From contig CAJKZL010000017.1 of the NCBI GenBank assembly GCA_905204385.1, positions 1-15,375 of the forward strand: a stretch of DNA of 15,375 bases, read 5' to 3'. The stretch comes from an uncultured Odoribacter sp. GTDB taxonomy: Bacteria > Bacteroidota > Bacteroidia > Bacteroidales > Marinifilaceae. Below, piece after piece: positions 7,381 through 13,957 of this stretch. Each line of letters starts with the position of its first letter. Positions within the stretch are counted from its first letter, which is position 1. The translations under genes and the position numbers were made by a program. The notes under the pieces were generated by a model. It did not search any database, was not told the DNA's origin, and saw nothing but the letters and a program-made list of their open reading frames with translations.

Positions 7381-7422
7381 TGAACGTTCCGGTCTCTCCC
7401 TTCGGGATAGCCGGAATGTTCA
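7381..7422 (+). other. Intercistronic hairpin between the pump and channel genes
   Basis: TGAACGTTCCGG (7381-7392) pairs with CCGGAATGTTCA (7411-7422) as a 12-bp stem with one G-T wobble. The 18-nt loop itself holds a TCCC/GGGA mini-stem. It fills most of the 67-nt gap and has no U-run, so it is unlikely to be a full terminator. mRNA stabilisation, or a step-down in expression of the channel gene, is more plausible. Confidence 0.55.
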
Positions 7423-7441
7423 AAATCAATAGGATTACATC

Positions 7442-8623
7442 ATGAAAAAACAAATATTTTTAATGTTTTTGTTTCTTTTCCCTGCCGGCTGGATTTTTGC
7501 CCAATCGGGAATAACCGATGTTCTCAGGAGCATTGAAACGAACAACAAAACCCTTCAGGCTAACCAACGCCTGACCGAAAGCCAGAAGCTGGAAGCCCGC
7601 ACGGGAAATTATCTGGCCAATCCTACCGTCGAATTGAATCAATTGTGGAACGAGGGAAGTGCCGGCGGGAATGCCAATGAATTAGCCGTCGTCCAGTCTT
7701 TCGATTTCCCGAGCGTGTATGTGAATAAGCACAAACTGGCCAGGTTAAAATCGACTGTCGCCGATCAGCAATATGCAGCCATCCGCCAGCAAATATTATT
7801 AAAAGCCCGCCAGACCTGTCAGGAAATCATTTATCTCCGTAAACAAAAGCGCCTACTGGACAATCGGTTAAAGAATGCAGAGCGGTTGGAAGTCCTTTAC
7901 AATCAACGCCTCTCCAACGGAGATGCCAATCAATTGGAATTGAATAAAATCCAATTAGAAAAGATCAACGCCAGCAATGCCAGCCGCAGAAATCTGGTCG
8001 CCCTGAGAGGACAACTGGAACAATTACAAACCTTAAACGGAGGCCTTGCCCTGCAATTTACCGATGAAGAATACGTTCAGGATTCTCCGCTTCCTGATTT
8101 TCCACAGTTGGAAGCCGAATACCTGAGAGCCGATCCCACTCTCAACAGCCTGCACGGTGAAGCCGAATCAGCTCAGCAGGAAGTGAAAGTAAACCGCGCG
8201 CTTACCCTTCCTAAATTCGACATCGGCTACCGCCGCAACGGAGGTAGCGAGGAAAAGATGAACGGTTTCCGGGTTGGAATGTCTATACCGCTCTGGGAAA
8301 ATAAGAATACGGTTAAACAAGCCAAAGCACAGGCCGAATATGCAGCTCTCATTGTGGAAGATAATACTCAGAACCTTAAAACCTCCCTGCAAGAGCTTTA
8401 TCAACAAGTGCAATCTTTAAAATTGACCAAAGAGGAATACAGCCAAACCTTGTCGGCCCAACGCAACGAAGAATTATTAAACAAAGCCCTGGAAACCGGA
8501 CATATATCCATGATCGACTATTTTGTAGAGATCACCCTACTGTACGACAGCATTCAGAATTACCTGGAGGTAGAAAAGGAATATCACAATCTGACAGCTC
8601 AACTGCTACAATATAAGCTATAA
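7442..8623 (+). CDS. TolC/CzcC-family outer-membrane efflux channel
   Basis: A 393-aa outer-membrane factor that forms the exit duct of the metal pump. A Sec signal peptide (MKKQIFLMFLFLFPAGWIFA, about 1-20) is followed by two long heptad-rich helical repeats. Examples are QKLEARTGNYLANPTVEL, LKNAERLEVLYNQRLSNG and EELLNKALETGHISMIDYF; the last is the usual OEP closing motif with an acidic residue before a Tyr-rich segment. GFRVGMSIPLWENKNTV (near residues 275-290) is typical of the start of the second strand region in CzcC-like channels. At 393 aa it is slightly short for TolC, but normal for the CzcC branch. It is the last gene of the efflux set, 67 nt after the pump gene. Confidence 0.92.
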   Translation: MKKQIFLMFLFLFPAGWIFAQSGITDVLRSIETNNKTLQANQRLTESQKLEARTGNYLANPTVELNQLWNEGSAGGNANELAVVQSFDFPSVYVNKHKLARLKSTVADQQYAAIRQQILLKARQTCQEIIYLRKQKRLLDNRLKNAERLEVLYNQRLSNGDANQLELNKIQLEKINASNASRRNLVALRGQLEQLQTLNGGLALQFTDEEYVQDSPLPDFPQLEAEYLRADPTLNSLHGEAESAQQEVKVNRALTLPKFDIGYRRNGGSEEKMNGFRVGMSIPLWENKNTVKQAKAQAEYAALIVEDNTQNLKTSLQELYQQVQSLKLTKEEYSQTLSAQRNEELLNKALETGHISMIDYFVEITLLYDSIQNYLEVEKEYHNLTAQLLQYKL

Positions 8624-8641
8624 TTCTCTCCCTCCCGGAAA

Positions 8642-8688
8642 AAATATCCCTGTAATCCGGAAAATCCTCCGGGATTACAGGGATATTT
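8642..8688. terminator. Bidirectional terminator between convergent operons
   Basis: AAATATCCCTGTAATCC (8642-8658) pairs perfectly with 8672-8688 in a 17-bp stem with a 13-nt loop. Read on the minus strand, the stem is continued by three more Ts (TTTTTT in all), so it should end the minus-strand operon well. On the + strand the tail is TTTATTCACT, a weaker but usable end for the efflux operon. Confidence 0.85.
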
Positions 8689-8704
8689 ATTCACTCTCAT
8701 CCCT

Positions 8705-9379
8705 TTATCTCTCCAATAATTCTTCCATGCTATGAATGACAAGAGCTTTTTCCTGTAAGCGCCATTCGCTGTTATGCCCTCCGGCAAATAAAATGCAATC
8801 GAAGCCCAGGGCACGGGCAACTTCTGCATCGTGAACCGTATCTCCGATCATTACCGTTTTTGCAGGACAAATATCTAAAGTTTCCAACATCCGCCTGCCT
8901 CTTTCTATTTTCCCAGCTGCATAAATATCATCGGAACCGCAAGCCCGCTCAAAATGGGAATCGATCGCAAACTCCCCGAGCATACGGTTCAACAAATCCT
9001 CCCTGAGAGCAGATAAGATATATTGCCTCCTCCCGCTTTGCCGGACATAAATCAACACTTCCTGCACGAAAGGATTTAAAGCGATCCCTCCGGCATATTT
9101 GTCATAGGTTCTGACAAAGTCCACCGAAAGTTCGTGAAAAGATTCTTTTACCAAATCAAAACCTACCCGCTGATAAAAACGGATCACCGGAAATTCAAAC
9201 AGATCTTTATATTGCTGAACGGTAAGCAAAGGTAATTCCCTTCTGTCCAACATGTCATTCAGTGTGTCGACTCCAACCTTTACATCATTCAAAAGAGTTC
9301 CGTTCCAATCCCAAATCACATTCTCGTACTTATCCGATAACTTCATATCTTTTCCAAACACTAATCCCTGCTTCTCCAT
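8705..9379 (-). CDS. HAD-superfamily hydrolase (phosphoglycolate-phosphatase-like) with DxN motif I
   Basis: A 224-aa cytosolic Rossmann-fold hydrolase. Motif I is VIWDWNGTLLND (D24 nucleophile; the second Asp of DxD is N26). A helical cap covers about 40-110. Motif II is ILSALRED (Ser near 123), motif III is K157 in AAGKIERG, and motif IV is GDTVHDAEVA. Phosphatases normally use the second Asp of motif I as general acid; Asn here recurs, as I recall, in a Bacteroidota clade, so the activity may be altered or the substrate special. An internal ATG at residue 12 (9346), preceded by GGAAAAGAT, gives MKLSDKYENVIWDWNG, which fits family length better; either start is possible. It is the last gene of the minus-strand operon, 35 nt after the thioesterase, with the bidirectional terminator after its stop. 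The substrate is unknown. Confidence 0.88.
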   Translation of the reverse strand: MEKQGLVFGKDMKLSDKYENVIWDWNGTLLNDVKVGVDTLNDMLDRRELPLLTVQQYKDLFEFPVIRFYQRVGFDLVKESFHELSVDFVRTYDKYAGGIALNPFVQEVLIYVRQSGRRQYILSALREDLLNRMLGEFAIDSHFERACGSDDIYAAGKIERGRRMLETLDICPAKTVMIGDTVHDAEVARALGFDCILFAGGHNSEWRLQEKALVIHSMEELLER

Positions 9380-9414
9380 TTTGTAATTATAAACTTACCT
9401 TTACTCTCCTCGAA

Positions 9415-9897
9415 CTATTCCTTATAAAATGCATTTACTCCCGGCCAGTCCAGTTTTTTCCGGGCTATTTCTTCAGGATAAACCAGATAGACCACTTCGG
9501 CTTCAGCCGCCAATTCATCCTTCTCATTGAACAATTCGACGTAAGCAGTCACCAGGCGACGGGTAGTTTTCGTCACTTTCGCTCTCAACCGGATTTCTCC
9601 CTGATCCGTACGAACCGGTTTACGGTACTTTATGTTCATTTCGGTCGTTACCCCCGCTGTTTTCTCATGCGAAAAGATAGCCCAACTCGCAATCTCATCG
9701 ATAAGAGTGGCCTGTATACCTCCGTGCAATATATGAAAAAATCCTTGATAATTTTCCGAAGGCTTCCATCTGCAAGTGACGTATTCCCCCTCGTCTACGA
9801 ACTTACATTTCAAACCATACGGATTGGTAGGAGAACAACCGAAACAGTTATACCCCTCCAAATCCGCATAAGCATTGTACATCTCCCTTTTTTCCAT
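9415..9897 (-). CDS. PaaI-like hotdog-fold thioesterase
   Basis: A 160-aa single-domain hotdog protein, expected to hydrolyse acyl-CoA or a related thioester in the cytosol as a homo-oligomer. The catalytic region reads HILHGGIQATLIDEIASW (55-72), with H58-GG and the acidic pair D67-E68. This is the PaaI/YbgC-like pattern in which HGG starts the hot-dog helix. An N-terminal CFGCSPTNPYGLKCKF (18-33) gives three Cys, a feature of this subgroup that often precedes the fold. VTTEMNIKYRKPVR (83-96) is the typical beta-strand. It lies 41 nt after the GntR gene and 35 nt before the HAD gene. Its stop codon is TAG. The substrate cannot be predicted from this context. Confidence 0.9.
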   Translation of the reverse strand: MEKREMYNAYADLEGYNCFGCSPTNPYGLKCKFVDEGEYVTCRWKPSENYQGFFHILHGGIQATLIDEIASWAIFSHEKTAGVTTEMNIKYRKPVRTDQGEIRLRAKVTKTTRRLVTAYVELFNEKDELAAEAEVVYLVYPEEIARKKLDWPGVNAFYKE

Positions 9898-9909
9898 TGC
9901 TGCATTATA

Positions 9910-9924
9910 TTTACAAGTTGTAAA
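9910..9924. repeat. 15-nt perfect palindrome upstream of the thioesterase gene
   Basis: TTTACAAGTTGTAAA is a perfect 7-1-7 inverted repeat in the 41-nt gap between the GntR and thioesterase genes. No -7 box of the TAnnTTTG type fits beside it, so it may be a protein site or a weak RNA hairpin. Confidence 0.4.
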
Positions 9925-9938
9925 ATTAACGCATTTTT

Positions 9939-10310
9939 TTAAGAATTGTTGCTTTCATTATACTTTTCATATGCTGCGGCCAATTCTTCCAAGGATATTC
10001 CCAGTAACTTCATGCGCCGGAATACATCCGGTAGTACCTGATGTATAAATTCTTTCCGGCGTTCATGTTGAATCTGTTCCACCGCATTTTCAGCTACAAA
10101 AAAACCGATTCCTCTTTTGTTGCGGATCACTTCCCTGGCTTGTAAAGCTTCATAAGCACGCATCACCGTATTGGGATTTACTTCCAATTGCATTCCCAGT
10201 TCGCGTACGGATGGAATCCGCTCCCCCTCAGTCCATTTACCGCCGATGATATAATCACATACCCAATCGGCTATCTGTATATAAATCGCTTGTGTATCTT
10301 TGAAATCCAT
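9939..10310 (-). CDS. GntR-family regulator, YtrA subfamily
   Basis: A 123-aa repressor with a winged helix-turn-helix at about 8-74: IPSVRELGMQLEVNPNTVMRAY, then LQAREVIRNKRGIGFFV as the wing. Only a short helical tail (75-123) follows, the mark of the YtrA subfamily, which lacks the large ligand-binding domain of other GntR proteins and is usually encoded with an ABC transporter. It starts 4 nt after the preceding gene, so translation is likely coupled. It is fourth in the operon, whereas YtrA-type genes usually come first. A GTGTA...TACAC inverted repeat at the operon promoter is its likely target, giving autorepression. The inducing signal is unknown; B. subtilis YtrA responds to cell-wall antibiotics. 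Confidence 0.93.
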   Translation of the reverse strand: MDFKDTQAIYIQIADWVCDYIIGGKWTEGERIPSVRELGMQLEVNPNTVMRAYEALQAREVIRNKRGIGFFVAENAVEQIQHERRKEFIHQVLPDVFRRMKLLGISLEELAAAYEKYNESNNS

Positions 10311-10314
10311 ATAG

Positions 10315-10707
10315 CTATTGGTTTACATGAGGTGCATTTACAATTGTATCGAGACTCACACCAGGAGCCAAATGTAAAGTCACACCCCCAAACTGTTCTG
10401 CCGGGCCGGTGACCACCAAGGTATCTCCCTGTATCTTAAAACAATCGGCATTGGAGAAAAACATATTACCGGATAATTCAAATCCGCTTTCCAAATGATG
10501 AGGTAATTTCCCTCTCCGGATAGTCAATTCCAAAGGTGTATCCTTTATGACCACTGTTCTTACGGGTTTCCGGTACAATGCTTCCAAATAATCTTTCGCT
10601 TTCATTCTAACCGCCTTTTCCTGATAAGTAATATCCAATATTATACTCAAAAGAACAACAAACACTACTACATATAAACCCAATATTATAAAGTCATATT
10701 TTTTCAT
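10315..10707 (-). CDS. Single-helix membrane protein of unknown function in the ABC operon
   Basis: A 130-aa protein I do not recognise. Residues 5-27 (DFIILGLYVVVFVVLLSIILDIT) form one membrane helix, and the rest is probably outside the cytosol. The C-terminal half is rich in short beta-like stretches (TVVIKDTPLELTI, FSNADCFKIQGDTLVVTG, GVTLHLAPGVSLDTIV), somewhat like the repeats of DUF2807-type adhesin or beta-helix proteins, but too short to assign. It is tightly packed between the permease (16 nt upstream) and the GntR gene (4 nt downstream), so it probably works with the transporter, perhaps as an extracytoplasmic sensor or accessory subunit. The stop codon is TAG. Confidence 0.8.
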   Translation of the reverse strand: MKKYDFIILGLYVVVFVVLLSIILDITYQEKAVRMKAKDYLEALYRKPVRTVVIKDTPLELTIRRGKLPHHLESGFELSGNMFFSNADCFKIQGDTLVVTGPAEQFGGVTLHLAPGVSLDTIVNAPHVNQ

Positions 10708-10723
10708 ACGGAGAATATTTTAA

Positions 10724-11683
10724 TTATGATATAACCTGTTTTGTTTTCAATTTCCACCAAATGACCATTTGATATCCGACCGGAAACAGCCAGCATAAAT
10801 ACAACCAGTTCGGAGAAGGTTCATAAGAGAGTTTCGCACCTCCTCCATAAATACGTAAATCATAGGAAGGAACTATGGCATTCGTACCTTCGACGAAATG
10901 TTCTACGATATATGCCCCTATTATTCCTAAAGCCAGAAAAACAAGGAAATGAACCAAAATAGTAAGCAAGAAAGTATACTTCCGGAAAGTAATCGACCCC
11001 CACATAAAAATAGAAACCACGCCTAACCAAGCACAAAGAGCCATATTCCAGCAGAAAAAACCGAAAAAGGGAATAAGATCCTTTTCCTGACCGGATAAAA
11101 TATGATATTGTCTAATCTCATTATACTTTCGAGGAAGCAGATTCAATACAATTCCTATTTCGGCATGTATCACCTCTTGTCCAGGTTTTAAATAAGGTAA
11201 CAAGTTCCCAAACCATCCCCCGGGTTGGAAATGATATTGTTCCAGCCCTACATATTTATAACTATTAGTAACAGAAGTAATTCCGTAGAATAGTAATAAA
11301 TGTACCACTAAAAGGACGATAAAACAATTAAAAAAGACTAACAAATACCGTTCCAGAGTAGAAACAGGCAACATCAAATAAGTGATATTCTTGGTCGGAG
11401 ACAAAAGACTACGGAAAGACCGTACTGCAAAAATAATGGTGAACCCTAACAATAATCCCCAAAAAATCTGCGCATATACTTGCTTATAATGATTGATAAA
11501 ATCTAATTTAGCCTTCTCATCCGGCGTATTATCATATACTACCGAAAAAGGGTTAAACCTAGTAACAGCCAACAAAATCACAACCGCCATCACCCCTATA
11601 AAAATTAAATAAAACCGTCTGTTTTCCCGGTAATCTTTTCGGGCTAATGCAAAAAATCTGGATATACTAAATATGTCATTCAT
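10724..11683 (-). CDS. ABC-2-like transporter membrane protein
   Basis: A 319-aa inner-membrane protein with about six hydrophobic segments, near 24-42, 72-88, 113-133, 205-228, 236-260 and 292-310. A soluble loop of about 70 residues between segments 3 and 4 (140-204) is probably external. The N-terminal ARKDYRENRRFYLIF and the LLSPTKNITYLMLPVSTLERYLLVF segment are typical of Bacteroidota ABC-2 permeases that pair with YtrB-like ATPases. It lies 11 nt after the ATPase gene. It should dimerise, or pair with the small membrane protein encoded downstream, to form the transport path. The substrate is unknown; efflux of an antibiotic, peptide or lipid is the usual proposal for this group, and this is inference. 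Confidence 0.85.
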   Translation of the reverse strand: MNDIFSISRFFALARKDYRENRRFYLIFIGVMAVVILLAVTRFNPFSVVYDNTPDEKAKLDFINHYKQVYAQIFWGLLLGFTIIFAVRSFRSLLSPTKNITYLMLPVSTLERYLLVFFNCFIVLLVVHLLLFYGITSVTNSYKYVGLEQYHFQPGGWFGNLLPYLKPGQEVIHAEIGIVLNLLPRKYNEIRQYHILSGQEKDLIPFFGFFCWNMALCAWLGVVSIFMWGSITFRKYTFLLTILVHFLVFLALGIIGAYIVEHFVEGTNAIVPSYDLRIYGGGAKLSYEPSPNWLYLCWLFPVGYQMVIWWKLKTKQVIS

Positions 11684-11694
11684 AGCTTCTTCTT

Positions 11695-12531
11695 TTATCG
11701 GTTAAATATTTCCGTCATCTTTCGAGGATTCTTTAATACAGCATTAAAAAATAACTCCATGTCTAATTTACTTTCTTCACCGGTCGTATTTTCCACAACC
11801 CCCCATTTCCCCCTCAATGAATCTTCGGCATATAAAACTTCTTCCTCCTGCCCAACTTGCCTGAAAGACAAACGTTCCAAAATCCGTTCGGTAGTTGCAT
11901 TAATATATACCTGGCTATTATCCATCACAATGAGAGCATCTATCAAATTCTCCAGGTCCCGTACCTGATGTGTAGAAATAATAATACATCGATCGTCAAC
12001 AGAGGCCGAAGAAATCAACCGCCGGAAACTACTTTTTGAAGGAATATCCAGTCCATTGGTCGGTTCATCCATAATCAATAAACGGGCATTACTAGCTATT
12101 CCCAGGCAAATCAAAAATTTTTTCCGTTGTCCGTACGATAGATGATTCAACTTTGCCTGATCGGAGACTTCAAATTCTTCCATTGCCTTTTCTAACAACT
12201 CAAAACTAAATTCCGGATAAAAAGCAGACAGTAAACGGGCATATTGCTTGGGTCGCATTTCGGGTAACCAAATTTCTTCCGGCAAGAAAAAAAGCCGGGA
12301 TAACAAAGAAGGCTGGCGCAAACGCGGATCACATCCCATAATATTCACTGTCCCTGATTTAGGAAATAACAAGCCCGACATTAATTTTAATAAAGTAGTT
12401 TTCCCTACTCCATTTTTGCCTAATAAGCCATATATATGACCTGTTTTCAAAGACAAATCCAATCCTGAAAAAACCGGCCGCTTGCGGTGATAACCGAATT
12501 CCAGGTTTTCTTTTTCAATCATCGTATTCAT
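11695..12531 (-). CDS. ABC transporter ATP-binding protein (YtrB-like)
   Basis: A 278-aa cytosolic nucleotide-binding subunit. Walker A is GKNGVGKTT (38-46, K44), the signature is LSYGQRKKF (131-139), Walker B is LLIMDEPTNGLD (151-162, catalytic E156), and the switch His is H188 in IISTHQV. At the Q-loop position the sequence reads FFLPEE, as in other ABC-2/YtrB-type exporters. A C-terminal extension of about 80 residues past the core (from about 200) is typical of the group. It is the first gene of the operon. The start at 12531 (MNTMIEKE) is used; the Met at residue 4 is an alternative. A consensus promoter and a GntR-type operator lie directly upstream. Confidence 0.95.
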   Translation of the reverse strand: MNTMIEKENLEFGYHRKRPVFSGLDLSLKTGHIYGLLGKNGVGKTTLLKLMSGLLFPKSGTVNIMGCDPRLRQPSLLSRLFFLPEEIWLPEMRPKQYARLLSAFYPEFSFELLEKAMEEFEVSDQAKLNHLSYGQRKKFLICLGIASNARLLIMDEPTNGLDIPSKSSFRRLISSASVDDRCIIISTHQVRDLENLIDALIVMDNSQVYINATTERILERLSFRQVGQEEEVLYAEDSLRGKWGVVENTTGEESKLDMELFFNAVLKNPRKMTEIFNR

Positions 12532-12544
12532 AAAACTAAAATTA

Positions 12545-12566
12545 GTGTATTACAGTACTAGTACAC
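12545..12566. promoter_or_regulatory. Candidate operator of the YtrA-type GntR repressor
   Basis: GTGTA (12545-12549) and TACAC (12562-12566) form an inverted repeat with a 12-nt spacer, and an inner TA/TA pair (12551-12552 with 12559-12560) extends the symmetry. B. subtilis YtrA binds AGTGTA-N13-TACACT (recalled), which is very close. On the minus strand it begins two bases after the -7 box, over the predicted start of transcription, where a bound repressor would block RNA polymerase. Confidence 0.65.
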
Positions 12567-12568
12567 CA

Positions 12569-12599
12569 CAAATGTAGATAAGAAAAATTAAAAACCAAA
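12569..12599 (-). promoter_or_regulatory. Promoter of the ABC/GntR operon
   Basis: On the minus strand, TTTG (12599-12596), a 19-nt spacer and TACATTTG (12576-12569) match the Bacteroidota promoter consensus exactly. Transcription should start near 12563, inside the GTGTA...TACAC repeat, leaving a leader of about 30 nt. Confidence 0.8.
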
Positions 12600-12608
12600 T
12601 ATTCATGT

Positions 12609-12672
12609 AAAAAAAATTGCACTATCCTCAAAAAAAATAACGATGAGGATAGCAATCTCTCATCGTTATTTT
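12609..12672 (-). terminator. Overlapping double terminator after the greA-HIT genes
   Basis: Hairpin 1: the arms 12634-12647 and 12659-12672 (core AACGATGAG with CTCATCGTT) form a perfect 14-bp stem. On the minus strand it is followed by eight Us (12637-12630), partly shared with the stem. Hairpin 2: CTATCCTC (12622-12629) pairs with GAGGATAG (12645-12652), and TTG (12617-12619) with CAA (12653-12655). It is followed by eight Us (12616-12609). The two share 12645-12647 and cannot form together. Hairpin 1 may also stop + strand transcripts, since ATTTTATTTTT follows. Confidence 0.8.
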
Positions 12673-12707
12673 ATTTTTAAGCCGTATCGGCTGTGTTCAT
12701 TATCCGT

Positions 12708-13115
12708 TCATTCCTGCCCCTGTCGCACTTTCCCGGCAATCAATTCCGCACATGCCTTCATTTCTTCAGGGGAGTATTGTTTTTTGGGATTACAGAAATT
12801 CAGATCATCTCCTCCATTTAAAGGCACCAGATGGATATGGGCATGAGGGACGTCGAGCCCAAGCACCGCAACTCCAACCCGTTGGCAAGGAACGCTTTCG
12901 CCGATAGCTTTGGCTACTTTTTTGGCGAACACCATTAATCCGGCCAGTTCTTCATCCGGGAGATCGAAAATATAATCGGTCTCCTTTTTAGGAATCACCA
13001 GCGTATGCCCTTTTTGCAAAGGATTAATATCCAGAAAAGCATAATAATTCTCATCTTCTGCTACCTTATAAGAAGGAATTTCTCCCTTCACGATCTTTGA
13101 AAAAATTGAAGCCAT
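12708..13115 (-). CDS. HIT-family nucleotide hydrolase (HinT-like)
   Basis: A 135-aa cytosolic protein of the histidine-triad family. HinT-type members cleave nucleoside phosphoramidates and act on aminoacyl-adenylates. The triad reads VPHAHIHLVPL (89-99), with H91, H93 and H95. FSKIVKGEIPSYKVAEDENYYAFLDINP (5-32) and QKGHTLVIPK (34-43) are the standard N-terminal motifs. It starts 71 nt after the greA stop codon with no terminator or consensus promoter between, so it is probably co-transcribed with greA, an arrangement that may couple transcript fidelity and adenylate clean-up only by chance. Confidence 0.95.
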   Translation of the reverse strand: MASIFSKIVKGEIPSYKVAEDENYYAFLDINPLQKGHTLVIPKKETDYIFDLPDEELAGLMVFAKKVAKAIGESVPCQRVGVAVLGLDVPHAHIHLVPLNGGDDLNFCNPKKQYSPEEMKACAELIAGKVRQGQE

Positions 13116-13186
13116 ACTGTTTTTCTTTAAATGATTGAACTTTCAGACAAATTCCTTGCTTTCTGCACAGGCTCCCAGCCGTCTGC

Positions 13187-13663
13187 CTATAAACTGATGT
13201 CCATAATTTCAAACTCCATTTCTCCTGCAGGCACCTTGACCATAACCTTATCTCCGAGTTTTTTCCCAACCAATGCCTGAGCAATAGGGGTATTGATAGA
13301 AAGTTTGCCTTCTTTGAAATTAGCTTCCGTTTCGGACACCAGGGTATAAGTCATGGTAGCTCCTGTTTTCGTATTTTTAATCGTCACCTTGTTCAACATC
13401 TGAACTTTAGAGGTATCGATCTGAGATTCGTCGATGACGCGACAAGTCGCAATGGTATCTTTCAGTTGCGCTATTTTAGCCTCTAAAAGTCCTTGAGCGT
13501 CTTTGGCTGCATCATATTCCGCGTTCTCGGAAATATCGCCTTTTTCGATAGCTTCTCCAATAGCTTTGGAAATCTTCGGGCGTTCAACATTCTGCAATCG
13601 TTCCAATTCCTCCTGTAGTTTTTTCAAACCCTCTTTTGTTACATAAGACACTTTCTTGCTCAT
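13187..13663 (-). CDS. greA: Transcription elongation factor GreA
   Basis: A 158-aa factor that enters the RNA polymerase secondary channel and stimulates cleavage of backtracked RNA. The N-terminal coiled coil (about 8-75) carries the acidic tip GDISENAEYDAA (42-53), where D43 and E46 correspond to the catalytic acidic residues of E. coli GreA (D41, E44). The C-terminal FKBP-like domain ends in TPIAQALVGKKLGDKVMVKVPAGEMEFEIMDI. The start is ATG 13663 (MSKKVSYVTKEG). A longer frame from GTG 13711 would add 16 hydrophobic residues unlike any GreA and would run through a leader hairpin, so it is rejected. It is divergent from rplS and has a structured leader. Confidence 0.97.
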   Translation of the reverse strand: MSKKVSYVTKEGLKKLQEELERLQNVERPKISKAIGEAIEKGDISENAEYDAAKDAQGLLEAKIAQLKDTIATCRVIDESQIDTSKVQMLNKVTIKNTKTGATMTYTLVSETEANFKEGKLSINTPIAQALVGKKLGDKVMVKVPAGEMEFEIMDISL

Positions 13664-13694
13664 AACCGTTATAATTAAGCATTTGTTTATACAT

Positions 13695-13780
13695 AAAAAA
13701 ATAAATGACACTTATCCTCCAATAAGTGCCTTTATTAAAAAGAATCCCGGTTTATAAACTCGGAATCCTCACCTCCGAGT
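13695..13780 (-). promoter_or_regulatory. Structured leader of greA with attenuator-like hairpin
   Basis: Hairpin L1 (minus strand): ACTCGGA (13780-13774) pairs with TCCGAGT (13764-13758) around a 9-nt loop GGTGAGGAT, right at the predicted 5' end. Next is a perfect GTTTATAAAC palindrome (13759-13750) that overlaps the L1 arm by two bases and could pair alternatively. Hairpin L2: CACTTAT (13728-13722) pairs with ATAAGTG (13715-13709) around loop TGGAGG, followed by TCATTTATTTTTTT, 32 nt before the greA start. L2 plus its U-run resembles a weak terminator. E. coli greA also has a leader attenuator. Confidence 0.45.
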
Positions 13781-13781
13781 A

Positions 13782-13812
13782 CAAAGGTAAGACCTTTTTT
13801 CGGAATAAAAAA
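13782..13812 (-). promoter_or_regulatory. Candidate greA promoter
   Basis: On the minus strand TACCTTTG (13789-13782) fits the -7 box perfectly. The -33 position holds only a T-run (TTTT at about 13812-13809), which matches three of four bases. Transcription would start near 13776, at the first leader hairpin. Confidence 0.5.
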
Positions 13813-13925
13813 GTTTTCTGAAAAATTTATACAAACGTTTCCGTTTGCTTCTTTTCCTGCAAAACGATAGGATTTGATTCAAATATAGAAAATTGACAAA
13901 AAAATCTTATTTTCCTCTTGAATCA

Positions 13926-13957
13926 TTTGTATAAATGAATGGCATTGTCTACATTTG
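13926..13957 (+). promoter_or_regulatory. Promoter of rplS
   Basis: TTTG (13926-13929), a 20-nt spacer and TACATTTG (13950-13957) match the Bacteroidota consensus exactly. Transcription should start near 13963, leaving a leader of about 80 nt. In the leader ACGAAAGT (13989-13996) can pair with ACTTCGT (14009-14015) with one bulged A, a possible regulatory hairpin. Confidence 0.8.

Noticed and set aside
9262..9942. Plus-strand open frame of 226 codons over the thioesterase gene
   Set aside because: The minus strand encodes a clear hotdog protein with HGG and DE motifs; the plus frame shows no family pattern.
13664..13711. GTG start extending GreA by 16 residues
   Set aside because: The extension is hydrophobic, unlike GreA, and is encoded by a leader hairpin arm and its U-rich tail.
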